A stretch of 56,972 nucleotides of DNA, taken from contig CAZAXD010000010.1 in the NCBI GenBank assembly GCA_964489015.1, positions 1 to 56,972 on the forward strand. Direction: 5' to 3'. How positions within the stretch are numbered: position 1 is the first letter of the stretch; each line of letters begins with the position of its first letter. The notes under the pieces were generated by a model. The model saw only the letters and a list, made by a program, of their open reading frames with translations, was not told the DNA's origin and did no database searches. The stretch comes from JAPYWM01 sp964489015. GTDB taxonomy: Bacteria > Bacteroidota > Bacteroidia > SpSt-205. The position numbers and the translations under genes were made by a program. Below, piece after piece: positions 25,715 through 33,957 of this stretch.

Positions 25715-27488
25715 GCCCATCGGGCGCTGCCAGGGCTCTCCGCTGCTCCAGTAGCGCTTGCTGGAGCTCTAAATGCTCATTATACTGGGGGTCCGCTTCA
25801 GATAGCCCCTCTAAAATGCTTAGATTTTCCTCTAAAAGCTCCTGCAGACGGGCCAGCGCCAACCTCCGGTAATTAGATTCAAAGACGGTCAAAATATCCT
25901 CCTCGAGAGGAGCCTCCTCCCACTTTTGCCACTCAGGGCTAAGCTGAAGTTGCGCGAGAATGAGCGCCGTAGCTAAAGGTTGTACCGCTTCTGGGAGGGT
26001 CTCCACGAGAAGTGCGCCCTCAATAGGCTGCTCAGACCAGTTTAGCCCTAGAAGAGCTTGCCGCAATGCCTCCGCCTCTGTATCTACGAAAGAAAACCCT
26101 TGCAGCATCCGACTCATAAGCTGCCACACAGGCTGTTCATACAAGGTAGCGTAGGGATACGACAGCCATAGGCGCAGGAGTTCCTTTTCCGCGGTGAAAT
26201 GGGCCCGCCGCTCGGCTGGCGCACTCGGCACAGAAACCCGCTGAAAGCCCTCCCAAAAAGCAGGATCGATGCGCAGCTTTTGGGCGATCTCCTCAGCATA
26301 GATCCGCCTGAGGTAAGGGTCCGGCACGTTGTGGAGACTCTCCCCGAGCCGCTCGTACAGTTTATAGCGCTGCTCCGCTTTGTTCGTGCCCAAACGCGCC
26401 GCCAAAAAGTCGATCCAAGATTGCGCGCCCTGTGTCAGAAGCGCTACAAAACCTTCCGCCCCAACTTGCTGCACGTACTCATCCGGGTCTTTGCCTGACG
26501 GAATCGCTACCACGTGAACGAAAAAGCCGGCCTGGAGCGCCACCTCGATATAGCGCTCGGTAGCCGCCTGGCCCGCTTCATCCGCATCGAGGGCCAGATA
26601 CAAGCGCCGGGTGTAGCGCCGGAGAAGACCTAACTGGACTGGCGACAAGGCGGTACCTGCCGTGGCTATAGCTGTGGGAATGCCGGCTTGGTGTAGGCTC
26701 ACAACGTCCATATAGCCTTCCACTAGTACCGCATAATCGGCCTTGCGGATAGCCGAGCGGGCTTGAAAAAGTCCGTACAAGATCTCAGACTTGCGATAAA
26801 AGGCCGTCTCTGGCGAATTGATGTATTTGGGCTGGTTAGGGTCATGCGCCAAGAGGCGACCGGCTAGCGCCAGAACCTCACCCCGTTCGTTTGTAATCGG
26901 AAAGATGACCCGCCCCCGAAAGCGATCGTATACTTTGCCGTTCGACTCTACGCTCAGACCCGCCTGGATAAGGTCCTCCTCGCGAAACCCTAATCTACCC
27001 AGATGCCGTGTCAAGGCATCCCAGCCTTGTGGGGCGTAGCCAATCTGAAAAGCTTCTATGGTAGACGGGCTAAGACCCCGCTGCCGTAAGTAGGCTTGCG
27101 CCTCGGGAGCCTCTTGATAGGCCGCTTGGTAGTAGCGGACTGCTTCCCGGTACAAGCTGAGATACTTTTCTCGGGTTTCCTCTCTGCCCTTGAGGAGGGG
27201 CGCCTCCTCGCTGAGGGGTATATCGTACTGCTCGGCTAACTTGCGAAGAGCCTCCCCGTACGAGAGCCCCTCCATCTCCATCACAAACCGAATGACATTT
27301 CCGCCCTTCCCACTGCTAAAGCATTTGAAAATCTGTTTGGAGGGGCTTACTGCAAAGGAAGGCGTCTTTTCAGGCTTGAAAGGCGAAAGCGCCCAGTAGT
27401 TAGCCCCGCGCTTTTTGAGCGGCAGGTATTGGTTCACCACTTCGACGATATCCGCGCGCCGCAGAATCTCTTCCGCCAGTCGGCCCAT
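25686..27488 (-). CDS. dnaG: DNA primase
   Basis: DnaG synthesises RNA primers at the replication fork. The N-terminal domain reads NYWALSPFKPEKTPSF and QIFKCFSSGKGGN; of the four usual zinc ligands only Cys56 remains, because positions 35, 38 and 59 are Ser, Lys and Ser. The TOPRIM catalytic core is intact, with VLVEGYMDVVSLHQAG and LYLALDADEAG. The C-terminal part, which would contact the helicase, is helical and weakly conserved. The start at 27488 (MGRLAEEIL) is preceded by TAACTTTC-GGGT. It is divergent from the DUF4159 gene. Confidence 0.96.
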   Translation of the reverse strand: MGRLAEEILRRADIVEVVNQYLPLKKRGANYWALSPFKPEKTPSFAVSPSKQIFKCFSSGKGGNVIRFVMEMEGLSYGEALRKLAEQYDIPLSEEAPLLKGREETREKYLSLYREAVRYYQAAYQEAPEAQAYLRQRGLSPSTIEAFQIGYAPQGWDALTRHLGRLGFREEDLIQAGLSVESNGKVYDRFRGRVIFPITNERGEVLALAGRLLAHDPNQPKYINSPETAFYRKSEILYGLFQARSAIRKADYAVLVEGYMDVVSLHQAGIPTAIATAGTALSPVQLGLLRRYTRRLYLALDADEAGQAATERYIEVALQAGFFVHVVAIPSGKDPDEYVQQVGAEGFVALLTQGAQSWIDFLAARLGTNKAEQRYKLYERLGESLHNVPDPYLRRIYAEEIAQKLRIDPAFWEGFQRVSVPSAPAERRAHFTAEKELLRLWLSYPYATLYEQPVWQLMSRMLQGFSFVDTEAEALRQALLGLNWSEQPIEGALLVETLPEAVQPLATALILAQLQLSPEWQKWEEAPLEEDILTVFESNYRRLALARLQELLEENLSILEGLSEADPQYNEHLELQQALLEQRRALAAPDGLILAYKRGS

Positions 27489-27492
27489 ACCC

Positions 27493-27500
27493 GAAAGTTA
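27493..27500 (-). promoter_or_regulatory. near-consensus -7 box of dnaG
   Basis: TAACTTTC on the minus strand differs at the final base from TAnnTTTG and ends 4 bases before the dnaG ATG, the same spacing as the perfect boxes. Confidence 0.5.
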
Positions 27501-27522
27501 CGCACCTTTGCCCATGGCTGCG

Positions 27523-27530
27523 TATATTCG
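27523..27530 (+). promoter_or_regulatory. near-consensus -7 box of the DUF4159 gene
   Basis: TATATTCG has one mismatch to TAnnTTTG and ends 5 bases before ATG 27536. Confidence 0.4.
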
Positions 27531-27535
27531 TTTCT

Positions 27536-28177
27536 ATGCGTTGGCTCCTCGTTCTGCTCTTCGTCTGGGCCCAAAACCGCCCCACAGTTCGCATCGGTAA
27601 GCTGCAATACCAAGGCGGCGATTGGTATGGCAATCGAACCGCCTTACGAAATCTACTCCATTACGCGGCGCAGCACGCTCCTATCCCCGTTCAGCTCGAA
27701 GAGGAAGTCGTTCAGCCCAGCAGCCCCCACCTCGGGCGCTTTACGCTCTTGTACGCTTCGGGCCATGGATACATCTCCTTTAGTCCGGAGGAAGCCAAAA
27801 ACTTACGGCAGTACCTCCTGCAAGGTGGCCTGCTTTTGCTAGACGACGATTATGGCCTCCACCCGCATGCAAAAGAAGCCCTGCTCCAAATTTTCCCCGA
27901 TGGCGAGCTTCTCCCCGTACCGGCTAACCACCCGATTTTCCACTGTTATTATGAGTTTCCATATGGGCTGCCGAAGGTTCACGAGCACGACAATAAGCAG
28001 CCGCAGTTGTATGGGCTCTTTTACCAGGGGCGCTTGGTGGCCCTGCTAACCTATGAAGCGGACTTAGGCGACGGTTGGGAAGATCCTAGCATTCACAAAG
28101 ATCCACCCGAAGTGCGCGAGCTCGCCTTCAAAATGGGTGTCAACATCTTATGCTACGCCGCTACCTCGCCTTATTGA
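27536..28177 (+). CDS. DUF4159-domain exported protein
   Basis: The start MRWLLVLLFVWAQ is a short signal peptide cleaved after AQ. The body (about 200 residues) has the DUF4159 features: VRIGKLQYQGGDWYGNRTALRNLL, LYASGHGYISFSPEEA, LRQYLLQGGLLLLDDDYG, and NHPIFHCYYEFPYGLPKVH, ending in FKMGVNILCYA. The fold resembles a glutamine-amidotransferase-like sheet, but the family's role is unknown; it occurs in Bacteroidota next to envelope genes. It overlaps the OstA-like gene by 28 bases, so they are cotranscribed and an envelope role is likely. Confidence 0.88.
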   Translation: MRWLLVLLFVWAQNRPTVRIGKLQYQGGDWYGNRTALRNLLHYAAQHAPIPVQLEEEVVQPSSPHLGRFTLLYASGHGYISFSPEEAKNLRQYLLQGGLLLLDDDYGLHPHAKEALLQIFPDGELLPVPANHPIFHCYYEFPYGLPKVHEHDNKQPQLYGLFYQGRLVALLTYEADLGDGWEDPSIHKDPPEVRELAFKMGVNILCYAATSPY

Positions 28178-29613
28178 CCACCTTCGTAGCAGCCCAAACG
28201 GTAGAAATCATACAAGCCGACGAACTGAGCGGCAACGACCAGGTACGCTATCTCAAGGGAAACGTCCTCCTACAGCAGGATACGATACGGCTAAGCTGTG
28301 CAGAAGCGGAGATTCGGGTAGGCGGTTACTTTCAGGCCAGAGGCGGCACCGTCACCTACATTGGCCAGAGCGGTCGCATTCAGGCCGCTCAGCTGACCTA
28401 TGATCCGACTACAGCTCAACTGCACTACCAGAATCAAGTCGTTGCCACCTTTGGCCCGACCACCTTGCGCACGAACGACCTGTTTTATGATCGTCGTACA
28501 GAAACGGCTTCCTACACAGGGGGCGGGAGCCTTTCAGACACCAGCGGCACGATCTTTAGCCGACAGGCTTCCTACCATGTCGCTTCGGGACTAGCCACTT
28601 TTTCACAGGCCGTTCGTCTCCACCACCAGAGTTATATCGCCCAAACAGAGACCCTCGTTTATGCCACAAACACGCAGATAGCCACCTTTCCGCAGGCCGT
28701 CTTTGTGTATGACACCAGTCGGGCCGAAACCCTTATCGCCGGGGAGGCGGTGTGGGAGCGGACTGCCCAGCGCATCCTTCTGCGTCATCGCGTCCGCTAT
28801 CTCACCCCTAACGAAAAGCTCTGGGCGGATTACTTGGCGTATGATGAGGCCCAAGACACGGGCTGGGCAGCCTGCGACCTGCGTTATCAGCACCGCCGCC
28901 GGCAGGACTGGCTCGTGGCGGACTCTGCCCAATGGTCCCCTGATACCCTTTATTTACGGAGTAATGTCGCCGGCTTCCTCTTTGGCGAAAGGGATACCGT
29001 CTTTGTTGCAGGTCAGGTCGGCCTTATCCCGGCCCAAGGTCCCCTATACCTTTGGGACCAGGCGCTCTTGTGCCAGCCTCCGCTACTGACTGCAGCGGAT
29101 ATGATCATTTACGACACCGTAGCGCAGCGGCTTTATCTAAAAGGGCAGGCATGGGTTGGCATCGAAGCTTATCAACTCTTTGCGGGACAGGTAGAATTGC
29201 ACCTAAGCAATCGAAAGCCGGACTCCCTGCTAGCCCAAGGCGCTGTTCATGTGATTAGTCTCGCCGATAGTCTCCTAGGCTTTTATCAGCAGGTGCGCGC
29301 GCATCGGGCAGAGGCTGCTTGGGACTCCACGACGCAAACGTTTCAAAAACTGCGCTTTCTAGACGAGGTTGAAGCGATTTATTACCAAGCAGATGGGCCG
29401 CATTGGCAGGGTGCACATGCGATTCGCGCTGGGATTTTGTATCTAGAGACGGACAGCACCAGCCGGCCAGCTTATTTGCGGTTAGAGCGCCGACCGGCTG
29501 GGCACTTCGTGCCTATCAAGAACCTCCTTCGTCGGCCTCTCTTTCTGCCTACCTTTCAGTGGCGCCTTCCCCATCAGCGGCCCCAATGGCCTATCGCCCC
29601 CCCGCGTGGATAA
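28150..29613 (+). CDS. OstA/LptA-like LPS transport protein
   Basis: The start MLRRYLALLTTFVAAQ is a signal peptide. The mature protein begins VEIIQADELSGNDQVRYLKGNVLLQQDTIRLSCAEAEI, the LptA/OstA beta-jellyroll pattern (a periplasmic LPS bridge), and repeats that pattern over most of its 487 residues: DLFYDRRTETASYTGGG, AQTETLVYATNTQIATF, AEAAWDSTTQTFQKL. Multi-repeat OstA-like proteins of this size are common in Bacteroidota. It probably helps carry LPS across the periplasm, alongside other Lpt proteins not in the window. Its end overlaps the start region of the methyltransferase gene. Confidence 0.82.
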   Translation: MLRRYLALLTTFVAAQTVEIIQADELSGNDQVRYLKGNVLLQQDTIRLSCAEAEIRVGGYFQARGGTVTYIGQSGRIQAAQLTYDPTTAQLHYQNQVVATFGPTTLRTNDLFYDRRTETASYTGGGSLSDTSGTIFSRQASYHVASGLATFSQAVRLHHQSYIAQTETLVYATNTQIATFPQAVFVYDTSRAETLIAGEAVWERTAQRILLRHRVRYLTPNEKLWADYLAYDEAQDTGWAACDLRYQHRRRQDWLVADSAQWSPDTLYLRSNVAGFLFGERDTVFVAGQVGLIPAQGPLYLWDQALLCQPPLLTAADMIIYDTVAQRLYLKGQAWVGIEAYQLFAGQVELHLSNRKPDSLLAQGAVHVISLADSLLGFYQQVRAHRAEAAWDSTTQTFQKLRFLDEVEAIYYQADGPHWQGAHAIRAGILYLETDSTSRPAYLRLERRPAGHFVPIKNLLRRPLFLPTFQWRLPHQRPQWPIAPPRG

Positions 29614-30695
29614 ACTATTATTTTTACTTTCACTCGTATGCATCCCTCTCCCTCCCCCAGCAGTGCTTTGAAGTGCCAGGCAAGCCAGTAGTTCTCGTGT
29701 GTGATGATTTTTTGACGACTACCTACCTGACAGAAGAATCAGTCGACCTTATCGCCACTTCGCCGCCGTACAACGTAGACCTCCCCTACAGCACTTATGC
29801 AGATAATGCGGCTTATGCGGACTACCTACATTTTACAGAGCAGTGGCTTGGCAAGGCGCTTCGGCTCACTAAGCCAGAGGGGCGCCTTTGTCTCAACATC
29901 CCTTTAGACAAAAGCAAGGGGCGAGCCGGCGAAGGCTTTCAGAGCGTGTACGCCGACATCGTCAAGATAGCCCAAGGGGTGGGATGGCAGTACTTCTCTA
30001 CCATCATCTGGCATGAAGGCAACGTTTCTCGCCGAACGGCTTGGGGCTCATGGCTCAGCGCCAAAGCGCCTTATGTCATTGCTCCCGTCGAGGTCATCGT
30101 GCTCTTTTATAAGGAGCGCTGGCAAAAAGCGCATGCTGGCCTCTCCGATCTCACTCGGGATGAGTTTCTCAGCTGGACCAATGGCGTATGGACCTTTAGC
30201 GGCGAAAGCAAAAAACGCATAGGTCATCCAGCCCCCTTCCCGATAGAGCTCCCTGAGCGTTGCATTAAGCTCTTTAACTACGTGAGCGATACAGTGCTGG
30301 CCCCTTTCGTCGGTAGTGGCACCACCCTCCTAGCCGCCGCCCGATTGGGTCGACGCGCCGTCGGGGTCGAGCTCGACCCTACTTACTTCGAATTAGCCAA
30401 AAACCGCCTTATCCGAGAAGGCAGCTTGCTCGAAGGTACTCTATATTCTAATCTAAATCATGTTGTCAGAAGAGGAGTTGAGACAAAAGGTTCTAAAAGC
30501 TCGACAGAGACAGGTCGCACAGACCGGTACAAATTGGGAAGACTATGTAGCAGGCTTCCTAAAACAAAACTTCTCAGAAATGAGAAGAGGCCAAAACAAA
30601 AAATTAATAGCTATTATAGAAGACATCGGAGTTCTGCGATTAAGCAAAGAAGCCGCTATTCATTCTCTGCAAAATCAATATCCAGCTCTATATAG
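29586..30695 (+). CDS. DNA methyltransferase of a type II restriction-modification system
   Basis: This is a beta-class amino-methyltransferase. Catalytic motif IV is TSPPYNV at residues 58-64 and precedes the AdoMet motif I, FVGSGTT near 241-247. It would methylate adenine N6 or cytosine N4; TSPPY favours cytosine N4 but does not settle it. The start is uncertain: ATG 29586 overlaps the OstA gene, while GTG 29673 (VPGKPVVLVCDDF) is a tighter alternative. After LIREGSLLEG the last roughly 85 residues are basic and Ser-rich and lie over the restriction gene in another frame, so the natural C-terminus may be shorter. The nuclease gene follows immediately. Confidence 0.85.
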   Translation: MAYRPPAWINYYFYFHSYASLSLPQQCFEVPGKPVVLVCDDFLTTTYLTEESVDLIATSPPYNVDLPYSTYADNAAYADYLHFTEQWLGKALRLTKPEGRLCLNIPLDKSKGRAGEGFQSVYADIVKIAQGVGWQYFSTIIWHEGNVSRRTAWGSWLSAKAPYVIAPVEVIVLFYKERWQKAHAGLSDLTRDEFLSWTNGVWTFSGESKKRIGHPAPFPIELPERCIKLFNYVSDTVLAPFVGSGTTLLAAARLGRRAVGVELDPTYFELAKNRLIREGSLLEGTLYSNLNHVVRRGVETKGSKSSTETGRTDRYKLGRLCSRLPKTKLLRNEKRPKQKINSYYRRHRSSAIKQRSRYSFSAKSISSSI

Positions 30696-31149
30696 GAATC
30701 TTTACATAAATAGATATCAAAATCCATAATTCAGAATAGTAGGCGACGTAGACATACTAACTTTATCAAAAAAGAAAGAGTTGCCTATTGCTTTGATTAG
30801 TTGCAAAGTAAGTCTACACGGAAGGCTTACAGAAACACTATTTTACTCCCTTTATTATCGGCTAAATGGTAAGCTGAAGGTTGTCCTTGCTACACCAGAT
30901 AAGGGACGCCAGTCCTCAAAAGGGGTTTGGGAGTCTGAGTGGGGGTCGAATGAGCGCCCGACTAAAGGTAGGTTGTTAGCTAGTCGATTTTTAGACGGGG
31001 TATACATAGCTAATGTGCCTATCTTTATGCCACCAAATTTTGACCCGACTTACCATGGTACCGTTCTAGGCGGTATTGTACGAAACTTAGTGGAACTGCC
31101 TCTCGACATCGTGAGGTGGTATGACGATCTTAAGTTCTCAAACTGGTAA
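30460..31149 (+). pseudogene. type II restriction endonuclease interrupted by an in-frame TAA
   Basis: An 89-residue frame begins at ATG 30460 (MLSEEELRQKVLKARQRQ) and stops at TAA 30727-30729. The same frame then continues without interruption to 31149 as FRIVGDVDILTLSKKK and ISCKVSLHGRLTETLFYSL, ending WYDDLKFSNW. GDVDIL plus ISCKVS looks like the catalytic D...xxK core of a PD-(D/E)XK nuclease, and the N-terminal part resembles BsaWI-type enzymes; that family call is tentative. One base change at the TAA would restore a protein of about 229 residues. The first 300 bases are markedly AT-rich compared with both flanks, which suggests horizontal transfer. It is either a dead nuclease or a genuine nonsense-regulated one. 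Confidence 0.75.
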
Positions 31150-31191
31150 TACCCTATGACAGAAGGGCACAAATCTTGCTACTTTGCTAGC

Positions 31192-31629
31192 ATGCAGACA
31201 TTAGGCCGTGGTGTGCTTTTGGGGGTTATAGCGCTGGGGGTCTACTCTTGTCAGCCAGATCAGCCCCAGCCTTCGGGGCCGGACGCCCTGCAGCAGCTGA
31301 GTGGGGGTTCAAGCCGCACTTGGCGCCTTCAGACCTTAGCTATTGCCGGCTCCTCTCAGCCTATCCCGTCCTGTCGCAGTGACGACCGCTGGACCTTTCG
31401 TAGTGACGGTAGCCTGACTCTCCAAAACCCTACCACCTGCTCCAGCGATGAATTTAGCCCAACGGCGACTGGTACCTTCCGCTTCACAAATAACGATCGC
31501 TTCCTCGTCCTAACCCTGCCCAATGACTATACCGAGGTGCGAGAAATCACTCAGCTGTCGAATAATCTGATGACCTGGACCTATGCGGGACCCGATGGCA
31601 ATACGTGGGAAGAGACTTGGATACCCTAG
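31192..31629 (+). CDS. lipocalin-like lipoprotein
   Basis: The start at 31192 gives a lipoprotein signal (MQTLGRGVLLGVIALGVYSC, Cys20); an earlier in-frame start would add a non-signal prefix. The mature domain of about 125 residues reads GGSSRTWRLQTL, DDRWTFRSDGSLTLQNPTTC, TGTFRFTNNDRFLVLTLPN, and NNLMTWTYAGPDG, the pattern of short Bacteroidota lipocalin-like domain proteins. The ligand is unknown. A TACTTTG element lies 5 bases before the ATG. It converges with purA, and their stops overlap by 4 bases. Confidence 0.75.
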   Translation: MQTLGRGVLLGVIALGVYSCQPDQPQPSGPDALQQLSGGSSRTWRLQTLAIAGSSQPIPSCRSDDRWTFRSDGSLTLQNPTTCSSDEFSPTATGTFRFTNNDRFLVLTLPNDYTEVREITQLSNNLMTWTYAGPDGNTWEETWIP

Positions 31630-32801
31630 GCTAATGCCTCTGCCCGCCGAATGGACCAGTCCTCTCGGCCCGGCCCTGTAGAGATAGCCCAGACCGGAAC
31701 CCCCACATAACTTTCAATTCGCTCCAGGAACGCTTCAAAGGCAGGGTCTGTCAGCGTTTGCCAGCCCGGCAGCTCTTCGTATGTAGGGTTCTCCGCAGAG
31801 CCGCCTATACGAACCCGAATGGTGGGCAGCCCCACTAGCACATCGCCCTTGGTCACGACGAGCGCACTCACGCCATTCACCTCGACCGCACACCGAAGCA
31901 GCACCAGATCCAGCCAGCCGCACCGGCGTAGGCGCCCTGTTGTCGAACCGCGCTCGCCGCCACGCTCTTGTAGCCACTGCGCCAGCTCCCCCGTTAGCTC
32001 CGTAGGAAAAGGCCCTGCTCCCACCCGTGTAGCATACGCCTTCGTGATCCCTATCACGTGGCCTATAGCTTGTGGTGGAACCCCTAGCCCAATACAGACC
32101 CCCCCTACAGTTGTATGGGAGGAGGTGACATACGGATAGTCTCCCAAAAATACGTCCAGCATGGTGCCTTGTGAACCCTCAGCTAAAATCCGCTGGTACT
32201 GCCGCAGCCACTGGGGCGTAGAGACCCATTCAAGTCGTCTGAGCGTGTCGATCGCTTGCCAAAACGTTTCGGGTATCTGGATCGGCGTAGCCTCTGGAAA
32301 GCGCGCCAGGTGGTAATCAACGAGCGTTTGGACCCGCATCCGAAAGTCAGGCTCCCCAATCCATCGCAGCGGAAGGCCGCGCCGCGCATACCGATCCGCA
32401 TAAGCCGGACCAATCCCCCGGCGGGTCGTACCAATCTTTATACCTTCAGCCGAAACCTCCTCGATCCACCGATGCACGGGCAAAATCAAGTGAACCCCTA
32501 GACCCAGGACTAGCTGCTGCTGCACCGGCAACCCCAAGGCTTCTAGGCCAGCCAGCTCCTGCGCAAAAATCTCCGGATCCAAAACCACCCCATCTCCCAC
32601 CAAACACCGCACCCCCGGCTGAAAAATACCGGCCGGCACTTGGTGCAAGACAACCTTCCGGCCCTGGTGATACAGCGTATGACCCGCATTGGGCCCACCC
32701 TGAAACCGAGCGACAACCTGATAACCGCTCGCTAAGGCATCCACAATTTTACCTTTCCCCTCATCCCCCCACTGCAGTCCTAATACAACGTCGACCTGCA
32801 C
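31626..32801 (-). CDS. purA: adenylosuccinate synthetase
   Basis: PurA makes adenylosuccinate from IMP, aspartate and GTP in AMP synthesis. The signature QWGDEGKGK spans residues 10-18 (catalytic Asp13), GGPNAGHT has the catalytic His near 42, and the GTP and IMP motifs GTTRRGIGPAYADR, AEGSQGTMLDV and TTGRLRRCGWLDL follow. At 391 residues it is shorter than the usual about 430, with compact loops but no missing key motif. It starts with GTG at 32801, directly next to the STAS gene stop. Confidence 0.97.
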   Translation of the reverse strand: MQVDVVLGLQWGDEGKGKIVDALASGYQVVARFQGGPNAGHTLYHQGRKVVLHQVPAGIFQPGVRCLVGDGVVLDPEIFAQELAGLEALGLPVQQQLVLGLGVHLILPVHRWIEEVSAEGIKIGTTRRGIGPAYADRYARRGLPLRWIGEPDFRMRVQTLVDYHLARFPEATPIQIPETFWQAIDTLRRLEWVSTPQWLRQYQRILAEGSQGTMLDVFLGDYPYVTSSHTTVGGVCIGLGVPPQAIGHVIGITKAYATRVGAGPFPTELTGELAQWLQERGGERGSTTGRLRRCGWLDLVLLRCAVEVNGVSALVVTKGDVLVGLPTIRVRIGGSAENPTYEELPGWQTLTDPAFEAFLERIESYVGVPVWAISTGPGREDWSIRRAEALA

Positions 32802-33167
32802 CTACGCCTTAATCTTCGATAAAGCCTCCTCTACAGTCTCTGCTATGGGAAATACGGTATCTAATCGGGTGATGTGCAAAAGATTTTTTACATTTTGAGG
32901 AATAGAAGCCAGGATAAATTCGCCATTCATGGACCTCGTTCGCGAGAATAACGTAATAAGGGAGCCAAGGCCCGCACTATTGACATTGCGCACATGTGAA
33001 AAGTCTAATACAAAATGCTTCTGCCCGCCATCTAAGAGCCTAAGCAAGGTATCTTTGAACTGCTGCTGGGTAGAGTCTCCCATGAGAGAACCTTCCAAAC
33101 GAAAAATCACAACATTACCACTATGCTCCTGTGTGTACATCATATTCGCATCGGGGTTGTAGGACAT
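32802..33167 (-). CDS. STAS-domain anti-sigma factor antagonist-like protein
   Basis: This 121-residue protein is a single STAS domain. The conserved strand-turn VLDFSHVRNVNSAGLGSL includes Ser64, the position phosphorylated in SpoIIAA-type antagonists. In partner-switch systems it would bind an anti-sigma factor or RsbW-like kinase; no such kinase is nearby, so the target is unknown. It has its own TATCTTTG promoter box in the 26-base gap behind the Fur gene and abuts purA. Confidence 0.88.
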   Translation of the reverse strand: MSYNPDANMMYTQEHSGNVVIFRLEGSLMGDSTQQQFKDTLLRLLDGGQKHFVLDFSHVRNVNSAGLGSLITLFSRTRSMNGEFILASIPQNVKNLLHITRLDTVFPIAETVEEALSKIKA

Positions 33168-33174
33168 GACGGCG

Positions 33175-33182
33175 CAAAGATA
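33175..33182 (-). promoter_or_regulatory. TAnnTTTG -7 box of the STAS-purA operon
   Basis: TATCTTTG on the minus strand ends 7 bases before the STAS ATG. Confidence 0.6.
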
Positions 33183-33193
33183 AGAAAAAGGTT

Positions 33194-33661
33194 TCAGGCA
33201 GTTCGACGGGGGCAGTCGGTTTTTTCACAGTGCGCATAAATGACTAGCTCGTGATGTGTAGGACGCATCTGAAAGAAGCGCCCCACGGCCTCAATGACGC
33301 TACCCATTTGGGGATCGCAGAATTCTATCAAGCGGCCGCAGTCCATGCATAAAAGGTGGTCGTGCTGTCGACGCCCTAGGCTCCATTCATAAAGCGTACG
33401 ACCCTCACCAAACGTATATCGTCGTACCAGCCCTACCTCGACTAAGAGCTGAAGGGTATTGTAGACCGTGGCCCGGCTAACCTTTATGCCCTTTTCCAGC
33501 AGATGACGATGTAGCTGGTCGGCGTCATAATGCGGCCCCAGCTCATAGGTCGCCTTCAAAATGAGCTCCCGTTCCCGGGTCGCCCGAAGGCCGCTAGCCT
33601 CTAAGTGGGCCTGCAAACGAGCCTTAGCTTGCTCCAGCCAATCGGAGGTCGCTTCATTCAT
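33194..33661 (-). CDS. Fur-family transcriptional regulator
   Basis: This 155-residue metal- or peroxide-sensing repressor has an N-terminal winged helix (LRATRERELILKATYEL, VSRATVYNTLQLLVEVGLV) and a metal-binding C-terminal domain. Structural zinc ligands appear as Cys105 and Cys108 (LLCMDCGR) and Cys145 and Cys150. Whether it is Fur, PerR or Zur cannot be settled from sequence alone. The ATG at 33661 follows a TAACTTTG box by 4 bases. It sits between the dciA-like and STAS genes, each with separate signals. Confidence 0.88.
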   Translation of the reverse strand: MNEATSDWLEQAKARLQAHLEASGLRATRERELILKATYELGPHYDADQLHRHLLEKGIKVSRATVYNTLQLLVEVGLVRRYTFGEGRTLYEWSLGRRQHDHLLCMDCGRLIEFCDPQMGSVIEAVGRFFQMRPTHHELVIYAHCEKTDCPRRTA

Positions 33662-33665
33662 CTTT

Positions 33666-33673
33666 CAAAGTTA
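33666..33673 (-). promoter_or_regulatory. TAnnTTTG -7 box of the Fur-family gene
   Basis: TAACTTTG on the minus strand ends 4 bases before the ATG, the recurrent spacing in this window. It lies in the gap after the dciA-like gene. Confidence 0.7.
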
Positions 33674-33681
33674 AGAACCCT

Positions 33682-33957
33682 TTAGCGGATCACCACTTTT
33701 TGGAGCGCTTCGAGACCAGCCGCTCGTAACTGGTCGCGAAGCTCGCGAGCCCGATAACGAAGGTCCTCTCGTAGCAGTGGGTCCGTAATAGTGACCGTCA
33801 GCGTCTTAGCCCCCAAGCGAAGGCTTTGCGTAGCTTGGGCAGCCGCTGGCCCCGCCACCCGGCGCCAGACCTCTAGCGCCCACGCCTGCCTGGGAGAAGG
33901 TCCCGCTAACCGGCCAGCCAAAAAAGCTCCAATCAAGTCCCCTAAGGCCCTAGCCAT
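33682..33957 (-). CDS. DciA/DUF721-like protein
   Basis: This 91-residue protein (start MARALGDLIGAFLAG at 33957) matches the DUF721 family, which includes DciA, the loader of the replicative helicase in many bacteria. The key pattern is QAWALEVWRRVAGP followed by TQSLRLGAKTLTVTITDPLLREDLRY. It overlaps the uvrC stop by 8 bases. A longer frame starting 36 bases upstream would lie inside uvrC and is less likely. Confidence 0.82.
   Translation of the reverse strand: MARALGDLIGAFLAGRLAGPSPRQAWALEVWRRVAGPAAAQATQSLRLGAKTLTVTITDPLLREDLRYRARELRDQLRAAGLEALQKVVIR

Noticed and set aside
29403..29585. Longer methyltransferase start inside the OstA gene
   Set aside because: The extra residues are the OstA coding sequence in another frame and show no methyltransferase similarity.
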